This document shows, piece after piece, positions 1 through 11,199 of a DNA stretch of 64,000 nucleotides (its first letter is position 1; each line of letters opens with the position of its first letter). This DNA comes from Glaciimonas sp. (GTDB taxonomy: Bacteria > Pseudomonadota > Gammaproteobacteria > Burkholderiales > Burkholderiaceae_D), in NCBI GenBank assembly GCA_012927625.1, contig JABBOV010000004.1, positions 1 through 64,000 of the forward strand. Direction: 5' to 3'. The notes below the pieces were generated by a model. It saw only the letters and a list, made by a program, of their open reading frames with translations. It had not been told where the DNA came from and ran no database searches. Both the position numbers and the translations under genes were made by a program.

Positions 1-1138
<1,138 letters not shown>

Positions 1139-1243
1139 GCAGTCAATAAGTACGCAAAGCCTATATTGGCGCCTGACGGACCGCCCGGCGTTGTATGGAC
1201 AATATTGCATCGGCAATATTTCAAACACCAGGAGGAGACTTGC

Positions 1244-2416
<1,173 letters not shown>

Positions 2417-2550
2417 GTAATAAGCAAATCGAGAAACTGGTTTAGACGGTATATTTACCTGAACCAGTCCGGTGCAGAAATACGAACAAGTACGCAAAGC
2501 TTACATCGGCGCATGACGGACCGCCCGGCGCTGGCCAAGACGAGAATTGC

Positions 2551-2646
2551 ATGAAAATCACGACACGAATCAATCGTCGGGCGGCCGCCATTATCCTCGA
2601 CCTAACGCTTTCGACTACTGTCGCGCTGACACACGAAATATCTTAA
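2551..2646 (+). pseudogene. Stub of a third substrate-binding protein copy (signal peptide only)
   Basis: An ATG at 2551 opens MKITTRINRR, matching the first nine residues of the intact copy, and the frame then drifts through a decayed signal peptide to a TAA at 2644-2646. The 42 bases at 2489-2530 upstream match 1149-1190 upstream of copy 2 with a few changes. The head of a third tandem unit is therefore present but its body is deleted. No ribosome site like that of copy 2 is kept. Confidence 0.75.
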
Positions 2647-2919
2647 ACTCGGTAAACGTTTGTATGGACAGTGGGGTCCACTTTAGTCTTCCGTGTTGGT
2701 GAGAATTTGATGTTGCAAGCACCATTGGAAAGCCGATTCGAGTTGGCGCAGACTTACCCACCCCGGCGCGCGTTCATAGTCTGGATAGGGACCACGCACG
2801 CCGCCATGAATAGGACGTTACTGCGTCTTCTAGCAGGGTTCGGATTTCGGGATCACGAATCACCGTTTTTTTCGGCAGCGGTGTGGGGTTTTTGGGGGCT
2901 ATATCAATAAGCGTATGCT
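2647..2919. other. Gap after the binding-protein array, no gene recognised
   Basis: About 270 bases between the truncated third copy and the convergent ThDP enzyme gene. A 79-codon open frame at 2671-2910 on the plus strand has no ribosome site and no recognisable motif. No terminator is evident. The deletion that removed the third copy probably ends here. Confidence 0.4.
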
Positions 2920-4485
2920 TCAGATGAGCGCTTCGATCAGGTAGGGGCCGCTCGATTGCAGGCCGTATTTCAGCGCCTTCGTAAATGTGTCGATTGAATC
3001 GACTTTGGTGGCAGGCACTCCCATGCCCTGCGCCAGCAAAGTCCATTGCAAATAGGGCATATCCAGATCGAGCATACGTTTGGCATTGTTGCCCAGCGTG
3101 ATCGCGCCGACATTTTTCATTTCGCCATGCAAGGTCGCGTAGCTTCGGTTGGCCAGGATAATGGTTAGGCAGTTCAGGCTTTCGCGAGCTTGTGTCCAAA
3201 GGGCTTGAACGGTATACATGGCGCTGCCATCGGCTTGCAGGGAAATGACTTTGCGATCCGGGCACGCGATGGCAGCACCCGTTGCCATTGGCAAGCCCAA
3301 GCCGATGGCGCCCCCTGTCAACTGCAGATAGTCATGTGGTGCAGATTGCACACTAAAGCGCATGAAGTCTCGGCCTGCCGTAATTGATTCGTCGCATAGC
3401 ACGGTATTTTCAGGAAGATATCTGGCCAGAATCTGGCTGATGGCCTTGCCCGTCAAATGTCCATTCGTCGGTATCGATCTATCAACTGGTTCCGGCAAGC
3501 GATAGGCGGGAGTATCGGCGGGAACCCCCAGTTCGTCGGCCAGTCTATGCAAGGCTTGCAGTAGATCCTGTTCAGCCGAGGCTAACGTAATGATGTCAGC
3601 GTCGTTTGGAGCCAGCAGACTGGGCTTGTTGGGATAAGCAAAAAAAGCCACCGGTGCCACTGCACCTACCAGTATTAGGTGCTTGACGTGGGCCAGACGC
3701 GCGCAGGCAAGGTCTACCGGATAGGGCAGTTTTTCTATTGGAGTACGTGTGGCTCCGCGGCTGATGCGACGACTGAAGCCTTCGGCCAGAATATCAATGT
3801 GACAATGCTGGCGGATCCGGCCGGCAATGTCCAGAGCATCTTCGCGCAGGGCTAGGTCTCCTAGAAATAATAGTGCTGGTTCGCCGGACCGGATGGCCTG
3901 CGCCGCTGCCTTGATCGAGTCGGCCGAGGTGAGCGGGCGGACTGCGCGTTTCGCCAAGACGGGTTCGCCCTGGCGTTCGAGTTCAGTCCAAGCTGTGTCG
4001 GCAGGAAGTATCAGCGTGCAGACGTTTCCCGGGGCCCGATTGGCTTGCTCAACGGCTTGCGCCACATCCTGGCCTATCGCGGCCGGTTTCCCCATGTGCT
4101 TTACCCAATGCGACATGGGGCGGGCAATGCCTTCAACGTCGCTTGTCAGTGGAGCTTCATAGCGGCTATGGTGCGAGGCATGGTCGCCGACCACGTTGAT
4201 CATGGGCGTACGTGCTTTTTTTGCGTTATGCATATTGGCCAGGCTGTTGGCCAAGCCTGGTCCCAGATGCAAAAGCGTTACCGCCGGTTTTTCGGCCATG
4301 CGGGCGTAGCCGTCAGCCGCACCTGTGATCACGCCTTCAAATAAACCTAGTACACAACGCATTTGCGGCTTGCGGTCCAGAGCCGCGACAAAATGCATTT
4401 CCGATGTGCCAGGGTTTGCAAAGCAGACCTCTATCTGGTTAGCAAGCAGGGAATCGCACAGGTAATCGGCGCCATTCATGTTCAT
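2920..4485 (-). CDS. ThDP-dependent enzyme, acetolactate synthase large-subunit-like
   Basis: Thiamine diphosphate enzyme of the acetolactate synthase/benzoylformate decarboxylase superfamily (521 residues). Three domains in order: N-terminal pyrimidine-binding domain with the catalytic glutamate in GLFEGVITGAADGYARM (about residue 50), a central domain, and a C-terminal pyrophosphate-binding domain whose cofactor motif reads ADGSAMYT, ending near ILANRSYA, instead of the classic GDG...NN. As far as I recall, this ADG variant is normal in a subfamily annotated as 'acetolactate synthase large subunit' in catabolic clusters. It has no regulatory-subunit gene beside it, unlike ilvB at 48525, so a catabolic 2-oxoacid decarboxylase or carboligase role is more likely than valine synthesis. 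The substrate cannot be read from sequence. Confidence 0.8.
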   Translation of the reverse strand: MNMNGADYLCDSLLANQIEVCFANPGTSEMHFVAALDRKPQMRCVLGLFEGVITGAADGYARMAEKPAVTLLHLGPGLANSLANMHNAKKARTPMINVVGDHASHHSRYEAPLTSDVEGIARPMSHWVKHMGKPAAIGQDVAQAVEQANRAPGNVCTLILPADTAWTELERQGEPVLAKRAVRPLTSADSIKAAAQAIRSGEPALLFLGDLALREDALDIAGRIRQHCHIDILAEGFSRRISRGATRTPIEKLPYPVDLACARLAHVKHLILVGAVAPVAFFAYPNKPSLLAPNDADIITLASAEQDLLQALHRLADELGVPADTPAYRLPEPVDRSIPTNGHLTGKAISQILARYLPENTVLCDESITAGRDFMRFSVQSAPHDYLQLTGGAIGLGLPMATGAAIACPDRKVISLQADGSAMYTVQALWTQARESLNCLTIILANRSYATLHGEMKNVGAITLGNNAKRMLDLDMPYLQWTLLAQGMGVPATKVDSIDTFTKALKYGLQSSGPYLIEALI

Positions 4486-4618
4486 GTGTCCTTGTGGTTG
4501 TGGATGAGGCGCACCCTGTGGGGTGCGGGCCGCTGGGGTTCTAGTTTACTGATTCACTTTGTCAGGATATTAAATTCGTAATTATGCTTTGGATGCTTCT
4601 GTTACCGAGTAACTAATG

Positions 4619-5080
4619 TTACTCGTACCGCCTGCCGATCATCTCCGCTACGCAAGCCGGCTTGTCGCTGCCTTCAATTTCCAGCACTACTTTCCAGGTC
4701 ACTTGGGTGCCGCCTGGAATGTCTTCGATTTTCAGTGGGGTGACCCGTGCGCGGATGCGTTTTCCGGCGCGCACCGGCGCGGTAAAGCGCACGCGATTCA
4801 GCCCGTAGTTGACGCTCAACCTGGCGCCGTGCACACGCAAGGTCTGCGCCATCAGATGCGGGATTAACGACAATGTGAGAAAACCGTGTGCGATCGTGCT
4901 GCCATAGGGCGATTCGGCTGCTGCGCGCGCTTCGTCGGTATGGATCCATTGTTGGTCGCCGGTCGCCTCGGCAAACAGCTTGATGCGCTGCTGGCTAACC
5001 TCCAGCCATTCGCCGACGGCGACTTCGGTGCCGATCAAGGGACGCAACTGGGCCAGGTTGTCAAATTCGATGATGGGCAT
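4619..5080 (-). CDS. MaoC-family (R)-specific enoyl-CoA hydratase
   Basis: Single hotdog-fold MaoC dehydratase of 153 residues, expected to hydrate a 2-enoyl-CoA to the (R)-3-hydroxyacyl-CoA. The hydratase signature is clear: ATGDQQWIHTDEARA (Asp and His dyad), then YGSTIAHGFLTLSL. The start at 5080 (MPIIEFD) is preceded by a GAAAGAAG ribosome site and matches the usual N-terminus of the family; the frame stays open further upstream but would run into the comB-like gene. It lies 50 bases after that gene on the same strand, so the two are probably cotranscribed. It fits the CoA-thioester theme of the region. Confidence 0.88.
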   Translation of the reverse strand: MPIIEFDNLAQLRPLIGTEVAVGEWLEVSQQRIKLFAEATGDQQWIHTDEARAAAESPYGSTIAHGFLTLSLIPHLMAQTLRVHGARLSVNYGLNRVRFTAPVRAGKRIRARVTPLKIEDIPGGTQVTWKVVLEIEGSDKPACVAEMIGRRYE

Positions 5081-5130
5081 ATTGCTTCTTTCAAAATGAT
5101 GTGGTGTGTTAGCGTATAAAAAGGCAATGA

Positions 5131-5853
5131 TCAGACTGACCGCAGACTGCCGTTGATCAGCTTGGGTACTACGCCAAAGCAATGTTGCTGTGCTGCGTAG
5201 TGGACTTCTTCATCGAGTTTCCTGGCAAGCATGTGGCGTCCCACGCGAGCTTGAGACAGGCATTGCAAGGCATTGCCTTGCCGCTGCAACATTTGTGCCG
5301 CCAGCGCGGTATCGGTGAACTCAAAACGGCCACCGCCCAGTTCGCGAAAAAGCGACACCAGACAGCCGGCTCCGTAAAAATCTTCAAGATTGAAATTGCC
5401 GGCCGAGCCCGAGCAAACGATCAGTAACGTGTTGTCGGGATGATGCCGCAAGACATATGTGACGATGGCGCGTGCATTGAGTAAAGCGGCCGCGTAGATG
5501 TGTTCGGCGCCGACTGATTTTTTCAGCGCAACGGTACCATTGGTAGTGGAATACAGCACACTGCGTTGATTGATGTTTTGATGCAGCAGCGCCAGCGGCG
5601 TCGGATGGACAAAGCCTTCGAGCGTCTGCGCGTTTAACTCACCGGCCAGGATATAAGATTCCGGCGGCCGGCCTTCGGTTTCCGCGATGCATGCCGTGCG
5701 GTCCAGCGCCGGCACCACTTCCGATGCGCCATGTGCGAGCGCTGCGACGATGGATGTGGTGGCAAACAAGATGTCGAACACGATCACGACTTTCCCCGGC
5801 AACTGCTCGCTGTTCAATTCTTCTTTTTTTAACAGGACATGGATTTTTGGCAT
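5131..5853 (-). CDS. 2-phosphosulfolactate phosphatase family protein (ComB-like)
   Basis: 240-residue member of the ComB family of Mg2+-dependent phosphatases, first defined in coenzyme M synthesis but widespread in bacteria that do not make coenzyme M. Recognisable blocks are VVIVFDILFATTSIVAALAHGA near the N-terminus (split: VFDILFATTSIV then AALAHGA), YSTTNGTVAL in the middle and SGSAGNFNLEDFYGAG in the C-terminal half, carrying the conserved acidic residues. The start at 5853 has an AAGGAAT ribosome site. The gene is first in a two-gene unit with the MaoC hydratase. The in vivo substrate is unknown; the family name should not be read as evidence of coenzyme M synthesis. Confidence 0.82.
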   Translation of the reverse strand: MPKIHVLLKKEELNSEQLPGKVVIVFDILFATTSIVAALAHGASEVVPALDRTACIAETEGRPPESYILAGELNAQTLEGFVHPTPLALLHQNINQRSVLYSTTNGTVALKKSVGAEHIYAAALLNARAIVTYVLRHHPDNTLLIVCSGSAGNFNLEDFYGAGCLVSLFRELGGGRFEFTDTALAAQMLQRQGNALQCLSQARVGRHMLARKLDEEVHYAAQQHCFGVVPKLINGSLRSV

Positions 5854-6503
5854 GATTACTATTCCTTATGCCTTTCCCGCTTCATTGTGCGATAAGAGAA
5901 ATCGGTCGTTTTTTGGCTGATAACTACGCGGGTGTTCCGCTGGAACGCCGAAACAGCTGCCGGTAAAAGATGCATTTTGATGCGAGATTACAGCGTGAAA
6001 TAAGAATTTAATACGGCGTTTCGAAAGGCTTAGTCATGGCACGCACTAGACTTCAAATCTTTCTTGTGGTCTAAGAAAAATTAATTTCGCATATTAAAAC
6101 TTAATCATTTAAAACGAAACAAACTATAGGATACGTTGGCGGCAGCATGGGTGCAAGACATTGTTGTCGATTAGACAGACGCGGCCATTTTATGGCGGCC
6201 GCGACTGCGATATTCACTCAGTTTAGCTTTAAATCAGGAAATAACTAAAAACAAAACCCCGGTCTCGGTGACCGCCGAACGCAAAAAATGTTTACAAGTA
6301 ATCGACGTGACGCTAAGATATCTGGCAAATAAAGTGAAACTAAAGACCGCTTGATGAAATAAATATTATTGCCATAAAGCTCAGGATATTGAAGTTGCTG
6401 CGATGCACTGAGTAAGTAGCAGGTCAGGATCTACTTTTCAGCGCTAGTCGCGTTGGACGCAAAATTGACGTGACCACAGATCCAAGATACAGGAGACACA
6501 TTT
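5854..6503. other. 650-base divergent intergenic region
   Basis: Separates the leftward comB/maoC unit from the rightward quinone oxidoreductase gene, so it should hold two divergent promoters. It is AT-rich between about 6040 and 6130. A short imperfect hairpin lies at 6181-6203 (GGCCAT, TTT, ATGGC then GGCC). No open frame, RNA gene or known operator was recognised. Confidence 0.4.
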
Positions 6504-7484
6504 GTGAAAGCCTTGATTTGTACCGCCTACGGCCCGCTTAGCCAGTTGTCTGTTCAGGATGTGCCGTCGCCACAAGCAGGACCGGGAGAAGTGGTGATTG
6601 ATGTTAAGGCCAGTTCGCTCAACTTCCCGGACGCGTTAATGGTGCAGGGCTTGTATCAAGTCAAGCCGCCATTGCCATTTTCGCCGGGCGCCGAATTGGC
6701 CGGTGTTGTCAAGGAAGTCGGAACTGGTGTGCGCGATATCGTGGTGGGCGATCGTGTGATCGCGTCCACTGGCTGGGGGGCATTCGCTGAAGAATGCGTG
6801 GTGTCTGTCGACAGGGTGATGCCGCTTTTTCCGGGAATGGATTTTGAACTGGGTGCGGCGCTGGTGCTGACCTATTGCACTTCCTTGCATGGGCTGAAGG
6901 ATTGCGGCCGCCTCCAGCCGGGCGAGACCCTGCTGGTTCTGGGTGCATCGGGCGGGGTGGGCATTGCTGCAGTGGAAATCGGCAAGGCCCTTGGCGCGCG
7001 CGTGATCGCCGCCGCTTCCAGCGACGACAAGCTTGCCTTGTGCAAACAATTGGGTGCTGATGACGTGATTAATTACACTAGCGAGGACTTGAAAAAGCGG
7101 GCTCTGGATTTGACCGGCGGGAAAGGGGTCGATGTCGTATACGATCCCGTGGGTGGCGCTTATACCGAGTCTGCGGTGCGTGCGCTGGCATGGCATGGGC
7201 GGCTTCTGGTCATTGGTTTTGCCGCGGGCGAAATCCCGCGTATCCCGCTAAACCTCGCGTTGCTGAAGGAGCGATCACTGGTTGGTGTGTATTGGGGCGA
7301 TTCGAAAAAACACGATCCGGTTGGCCATGCTGATAATCTCAAGCAGCTGGCAGCCTGGTTCGCCGAAGGGAAAATAAAGCCTTTTATTAGCGAGCGCGTA
7401 TCGTTGGAAGATACGGTTGCAGCAATGGAGAGACTGACAAGCAGGCAGGTTAAAGGCAAAGTGGTGATATTGCCGGAGGCTTGA
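6504..7484 (+). CDS. NADPH:quinone oxidoreductase family protein (zinc-free MDR)
   Basis: 326-residue medium-chain dehydrogenase/reductase of the quinone oxidoreductase (Qor) branch, using NAD(P)H to reduce quinones or activated enones. It has an N-terminal GroES-like domain and a Rossmann domain with the dinucleotide motif GASGGVGIAAVEIGKALGA split as GASGGVG at about residue 149. The structural and catalytic zinc cysteines of true alcohol dehydrogenases are missing, which supports the Qor branch. Start is GTG at 6504 behind AGGAGA at 6491. It stands about 200 bases before the first acyl-CoA dehydrogenase and may belong to the same unit. The physiological substrate is unknown. Confidence 0.85.
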   Translation: MKALICTAYGPLSQLSVQDVPSPQAGPGEVVIDVKASSLNFPDALMVQGLYQVKPPLPFSPGAELAGVVKEVGTGVRDIVVGDRVIASTGWGAFAEECVVSVDRVMPLFPGMDFELGAALVLTYCTSLHGLKDCGRLQPGETLLVLGASGGVGIAAVEIGKALGARVIAAASSDDKLALCKQLGADDVINYTSEDLKKRALDLTGGKGVDVVYDPVGGAYTESAVRALAWHGRLLVIGFAAGEIPRIPLNLALLKERSLVGVYWGDSKKHDPVGHADNLKQLAAWFAEGKIKPFISERVSLEDTVAAMERLTSRQVKGKVVILPEA

Positions 7485-7687
7485 GTCGGCAATCGGCTGG
7501 CGGTGGCCGCATGGTTTTGTTACTCGGGGATCAGGACTGCCATGACTTAGTAGGAATACGAGCGAAAAGCGCATTACGCAAGGGAAAGCCATCCCGTTGA
7601 AAGGTATAGGGTTTCCGGGTGTTTGCATCGAATGGGCGACAAGTTGGCGCCTGTGCTCTGATTTTATTTAAGATGAAGAAGTCAACT

Positions 7688-8947
7688 ATGAATTTTGAAT
7701 ATTCCGAGAAGGTCTGTGCATTACGCGCGCGGGTTCAGGATTTCATGGAGCGCTATGTCGTTCCGGCCAATCCTGACTGGCACCGTGAAGCGGGACAAAA
7801 CCGTTTTCCGCTCCAGATAGTACAAGAGCGCAAGGATATGGCAAAGGATGAAGGGCTGTGGAACCTATTCTTGACGTCGCTTGGCGAGGACGAGCCGGGC
7901 CAGCGCCTGAGCAATGTTGAATACGCGCCGCTGGCCGAAGTTATGGGTAGGATTCCTTGGGCGGCCGAGGTATTCAACTGCAATGCACCCGATACCGGCA
8001 ACATGGAATTACTCAAGCTGTGCACCACACCGCAACAGTATCGACAATGGCTACGCCCCCTGTTGGAGGGTGATATTCGTTCCGCATTTGCGATGTCGGA
8101 GCCGGATGTCGCATCCTCCGATGCCACAAATATGCAAACCAGCATCCGGCGCGATGGCAGCGAGTATGTGATCAATGGCCGCAAGTGGTTCATCACGGGC
8201 GCCATGCATCCCAACTGCAAGATGATCATCGTGATGGGAGTGTCCGATGAACGCATCGATACCCCAGCGCACCGACGGCATTCAATGGTGATTGTCCCTC
8301 GGGATACACCGGGACTACAGATAGTTCGCAATATTCCCATCATGCAGCATGTGGCGTCTGAAGGGCATTGCGAATTATTGTTCCGCAACGTCAGAGTGCC
8401 AATATCCAATTTATTGGGCGAGGAGGGTGGCGGCTTCTCGCTCGCACAGACACGACTCGGGCCGGGACGTATCCACCATTGCATGCGAACCATCGGTCAG
8501 TGCGAACTTGCGCTGGAATTGATGTGTGAACGTGCACTGGAGCGAAAGACCTTTGGCCGTTTTCTGTCTGATTATGCAAACATCCAGGACTGGATTGCGG
8601 AATCGCGCCTTGAAATCGACCAAGCCCGGCTGTTGGTACTGCATGCTGCGTCAGTGATCGACCGGCTTGGCAATCAAGCCGCGCGTGTCGATGTATCTGC
8701 CATCAAAGTAGTTGCGGCCAGATTGCAAACGCGGGTGGTTGACCGCGCGATGCAGGTTTTCGGTGCCATGGGCCTGACGCCCGACACACCACTGGCTTAC
8801 CTGTGGACATGGGGGCGCGCTATGCGCTTTCTGGATGGGCCGGACGAAGTGCATCTGCGCGTGGTTGCGCAAAACGAGATGGCAAAAGCAAAAGACACTC
8901 GGGGCGCTACAGCGGCCTACTTCACGATGCCGCAAGAAAGCCGGTAA
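7688..8947 (+). CDS. Acyl-CoA dehydrogenase family protein (ACAD10/11-like)
   Basis: FAD-dependent acyl-CoA dehydrogenase of about 419 residues. It contains the flavin-binding stretch [15 protein letters not shown], the middle-domain W(F)[19 protein letters not shown] and a C-terminal DGPDEVH loop, all typical of the ACAD10/ACAD11 branch. The ATG at 7688 (MNFEYSEKV) aligns with the start of the paralogue at 16329; in-frame starts at 7619 (GTG) and 7673 are possible but less likely. The C-terminal helix that in the paralogue reads [10 protein letters not shown] here reads VFGAMGLTPD, a difference close to the flavin that may alter activity. Electrons would go to ETF. The substrate is unknown. 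Confidence 0.87.
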   Translation: MNFEYSEKVCALRARVQDFMERYVVPANPDWHREAGQNRFPLQIVQERKDMAKDEGLWNLFLTSLGEDEPGQRLSNVEYAPLAEVMGRIPWAAEVFNCNAPDTGNMELLKLCTTPQQYRQWLRPLLEGDIRSAFAMSEPDVASSDATNMQTSIRRDGSEYVINGRKWFITGAMHPNCKMIIVMGVSDERIDTPAHRRHSMVIVPRDTPGLQIVRNIPIMQHVASEGHCELLFRNVRVPISNLLGEEGGGFSLAQTRLGPGRIHHCMRTIGQCELALELMCERALERKTFGRFLSDYANIQDWIAESRLEIDQARLLVLHAASVIDRLGNQAARVDVSAIKVVAARLQTRVVDRAMQVFGAMGLTPDTPLAYLWTWGRAMRFLDGPDEVHLRVVAQNEMAKAKDTRGATAAYFTMPQESR

Positions 8948-9490
8948 GTGGCGCTCCGCTTTGCAAGGATGTGTATCGCAGATGGAAAACGGCGCGTGGC
9001 AGAAATGCTTCTTTCTCTGTCACCTCCGACGCAATTGGAAAAATACGGCATAAACAAGAATGTGGATGTAGTAACCGGTTCGTTACTCCGCATCTGCATC
9101 TGCACTGCAATGGTTTGTTTGCCTAAAAGCAATAGATTTTATGTCGTCATTAACGATTACATTGCCCCTTAACCGGCCCCAGGAATGCCGGTAATTGGAT
9201 GCTGACGTGCTGCTGATGAAAACTGAGCTCATACAAGATGTCAACTGCCACAGAGGAGCCTCACGATGCTGCAATGTAAAGAGGGCGCGCTCATTTGCTG
9301 CGGTTGGGCGCATGAGGTACAGTCATGCCCGACGCGCATCCTCTAGGCTCAACCTTTTTCATTCAATTTTCGTGAGCAAAATAAAGCGTGTCCCACAGTT
9401 CACGCGCAAAACCGACAATGGTTGGCCACGATAGACTGAAACCCGCGAAACTTTTATAAAATAACAAACCTCTATTGCAATAATATTAAT
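8948..9490. other. Intergenic region upstream of the IclR gene
   Basis: About 540 bases without a credible gene; short open frames lack ribosome sites and motifs. The 60 bases before 9491 are AT-rich and probably contain the regulator promoter. No terminator or repeat was recognised. Confidence 0.4.
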
Positions 9491-10321
9491 ATGATTACCA
9501 CTGACCATGATTTAGATGATGCGCAAATATCCGAACCATCCAGGAACCCTGAGGAGCGTTATTTTATTACTGCGCTCGCACGCGGCTTGGAAGTGCTCGC
9601 GTGTTTCCACTTCGGCGACAAGGTACTGAGCAACCAGCAAATCGCCGAGCGCTGTGGTCTGCCGAAGTCAACGGTCACGCGCATTACCTTTACGCTGACC
9701 AAGCTTGGGTATCTGATTCAGCCTGAAAGCGGCGGAAAGTACGCGCTTGGCACCGCTACACTTGCGTTAGGCAGTTCAATGCTGGCACGCATGGATGTTC
9801 GGCAGTTAGCACGGCCCCTGATGCAGGAGTTAGCCGATTTTTCGGGCGCCACACTTGCCATCGCAGTGCGGGATAGGCTATCGATGATTTATGTCGAAGT
9901 CAGCCGCAGTTCCGCGATCCTCGCACTGTCGCTGCAAGTCGGTTCACGCATGCCGCTTGCGACCTCTGCGATCGGCCGCGCCTATCTTGCCCGAGCACCG
10001 GAACAGGAACGCAAGGATATTCTGAGCCGCTGCCAAGAGCTGGACGAGACTGCGTACACGACCCTTCGCCAAGGCATTGAGAAGGGCTTGCAGGATTATC
10101 GGGACTTTGGCTGCACTACATCGTTCGGCGATTGGCAAAAAGATGTCAATGGCATTGCGATTGGCTTTTACCCTGTCGGAAGCACCCAGGCCATGGCGAT
10201 CAACTGTGGCGGTCCGTCTTCCAGCGTGTCCAAGGAATTTTTGCTTACCGAGGTGAGGCCGCGGTTGGTCGCGTTGGCAGAGCGTCTGGAATTTTCTGCA
10301 ATCCACAGTGTCATGAGTTAA
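9491..10321 (+). CDS. IclR-family transcriptional regulator
   Basis: 276-residue regulator with an N-terminal winged helix (about residues 26-90; LSNQQIAERCGLPKSTVTRI is the recognition segment) and a C-terminal IclR effector-binding domain (about 105-270) containing PLATSAIGRAYLA. Members of this family usually control nearby catabolic operons in response to a carboxylic acid or aromatic intermediate. It lies between the rightward quinone oxidoreductase/ACAD pair and the leftward thioesterase/ACAD pair, so it is the best candidate for local control of this region. No operator was identified. Confidence 0.92.
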   Translation: MITTDHDLDDAQISEPSRNPEERYFITALARGLEVLACFHFGDKVLSNQQIAERCGLPKSTVTRITFTLTKLGYLIQPESGGKYALGTATLALGSSMLARMDVRQLARPLMQELADFSGATLAIAVRDRLSMIYVEVSRSSAILALSLQVGSRMPLATSAIGRAYLARAPEQERKDILSRCQELDETAYTTLRQGIEKGLQDYRDFGCTTSFGDWQKDVNGIAIGFYPVGSTQAMAINCGGPSSSVSKEFLLTEVRPRLVALAERLEFSAIHSVMS

Positions 10322-10713
10322 AAATTCGTTGAATTTTTCTGTGCGTTTCCAGTTCGAGGAAAATTCGATTCGAGACAGTGATGCACGGCATACAGACTAA
10401 AACAGAGTTGGGTTGATCAAAACGGAGCAGCATCTACTCCATCCATGAGTGGGCATGGCGGCGCACAAGACGAAGCAGATGCGGATTAACGTACGTGGAT
10501 CGTCTTGGGATGTCCCTTTGGAGCGAAAAACAAGACAATGCGCCTCTGACTTGAGCTGACTTCATAGTCCACTGTGATTCGCGCCAGCCGCTTCCGCTGG
10601 GCGCTCGTAGGCAGTGGCTTTTTGCTGAGGTCACGGCGTCGATCTGGCACGCGTCATGGAATTAACCTCTAACTCTGACTTAAACAAACTTCCACTAATA
10701 CTGCATAGGCAGG
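10322..10713. other. Gap between convergent IclR and thioesterase genes
   Basis: About 390 bases. A 66-codon minus-strand frame at 10434-10634 has no recognisable features. I see no clear terminator hairpin with a T run. Possibly decayed coding sequence, but nothing supports a family assignment. Confidence 0.35.
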
Positions 10714-11160
10714 TCAACCCTCGGACAGACGGGGGAAGTTCAATGCCGACATGACCGCAAAGACGCCACTGGCGCGCAGGATGCGCCTTTCTTTAACATG
10801 TAAAAAACAGTTAGCAAAGGCAAAACGTTTTCCCACCCGTTGAATATCGACAGGTCCCTCTACCCAGTCGCCGGGATAGGCGGCATCGACGAAATCGGTA
10901 GTGAGATTGGCTGTGACGAAGGATTGTTCGCTGTCGCACGCGAGGGACATACCGATGCTGAGGGCGCAGTCGGCAAACGTCGCCAGCATGCCGCCGTGGG
11001 CGATTCCACGCATATTGGTGTGGCCTTTCTCTATCCGCATTGCGATTACGATCCGATTGCCATCGGACTTCCGATAATAGAGTGATCCGAGTGCGGCGAC
11101 ATAAATACCGCCGTGATTCAGGCGCTGAAAGCCATGCGGCACTGATGGTGTCTCACTCAT
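10714..11160 (-). CDS. PaaI-family hotdog thioesterase
   Basis: 148-residue single-domain hotdog protein. The segment NMRGIAHGGMLATFADCALS holds the family signature (HGG followed by the helix with the acidic residue that activates water). Such proteins hydrolyse acyl-CoA or aryl-CoA that accumulates in catabolic pathways and release free CoA. A GGAGAA ribosome site precedes the start at 11160. It lies 39 bases after the large acyl-CoA dehydrogenase on the same strand, so the two are probably cotranscribed. Confidence 0.88.
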   Translation of the reverse strand: MSETPSVPHGFQRLNHGGIYVAALGSLYYRKSDGNRIVIAMRIEKGHTNMRGIAHGGMLATFADCALSIGMSLACDSEQSFVTANLTTDFVDAAYPGDWVEGPVDIQRVGKRFAFANCFLHVKERRILRASGVFAVMSALNFPRLSEG

Positions 11161-11199
11161 GTGTTGTTCTCCGATATTGTCATTGGCCGTGGGGCCAAT

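Noticed and set aside
2671-2910. 79-codon plus-strand open frame after the binding-protein array
   Set aside because: No ribosome site, no recognisable domain or membrane pattern, and it lies in a region of decayed repeats.
2920-4485. ADG in place of GDG in the ThDP motif as a sign of an inactive enzyme
   Set aside because: The variant is, as far as I recall, usual in this catabolic subfamily, so it is not evidence of loss of function.
5131-5853. Coenzyme M synthesis inferred from the ComB-like gene
   Set aside because: The ComB family is widespread in bacteria without coenzyme M and no other step of that pathway is seen here.
6181-6203. GGCCAT/ATGGC hairpin as terminator or operator
   Set aside because: Short imperfect stem with no T run and no second copy nearby.
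10434-10634. 66-codon minus-strand open frame between the IclR and thioesterase genes
   Set aside because: No start context and no family resemblance; could be decayed DNA but cannot be supported.
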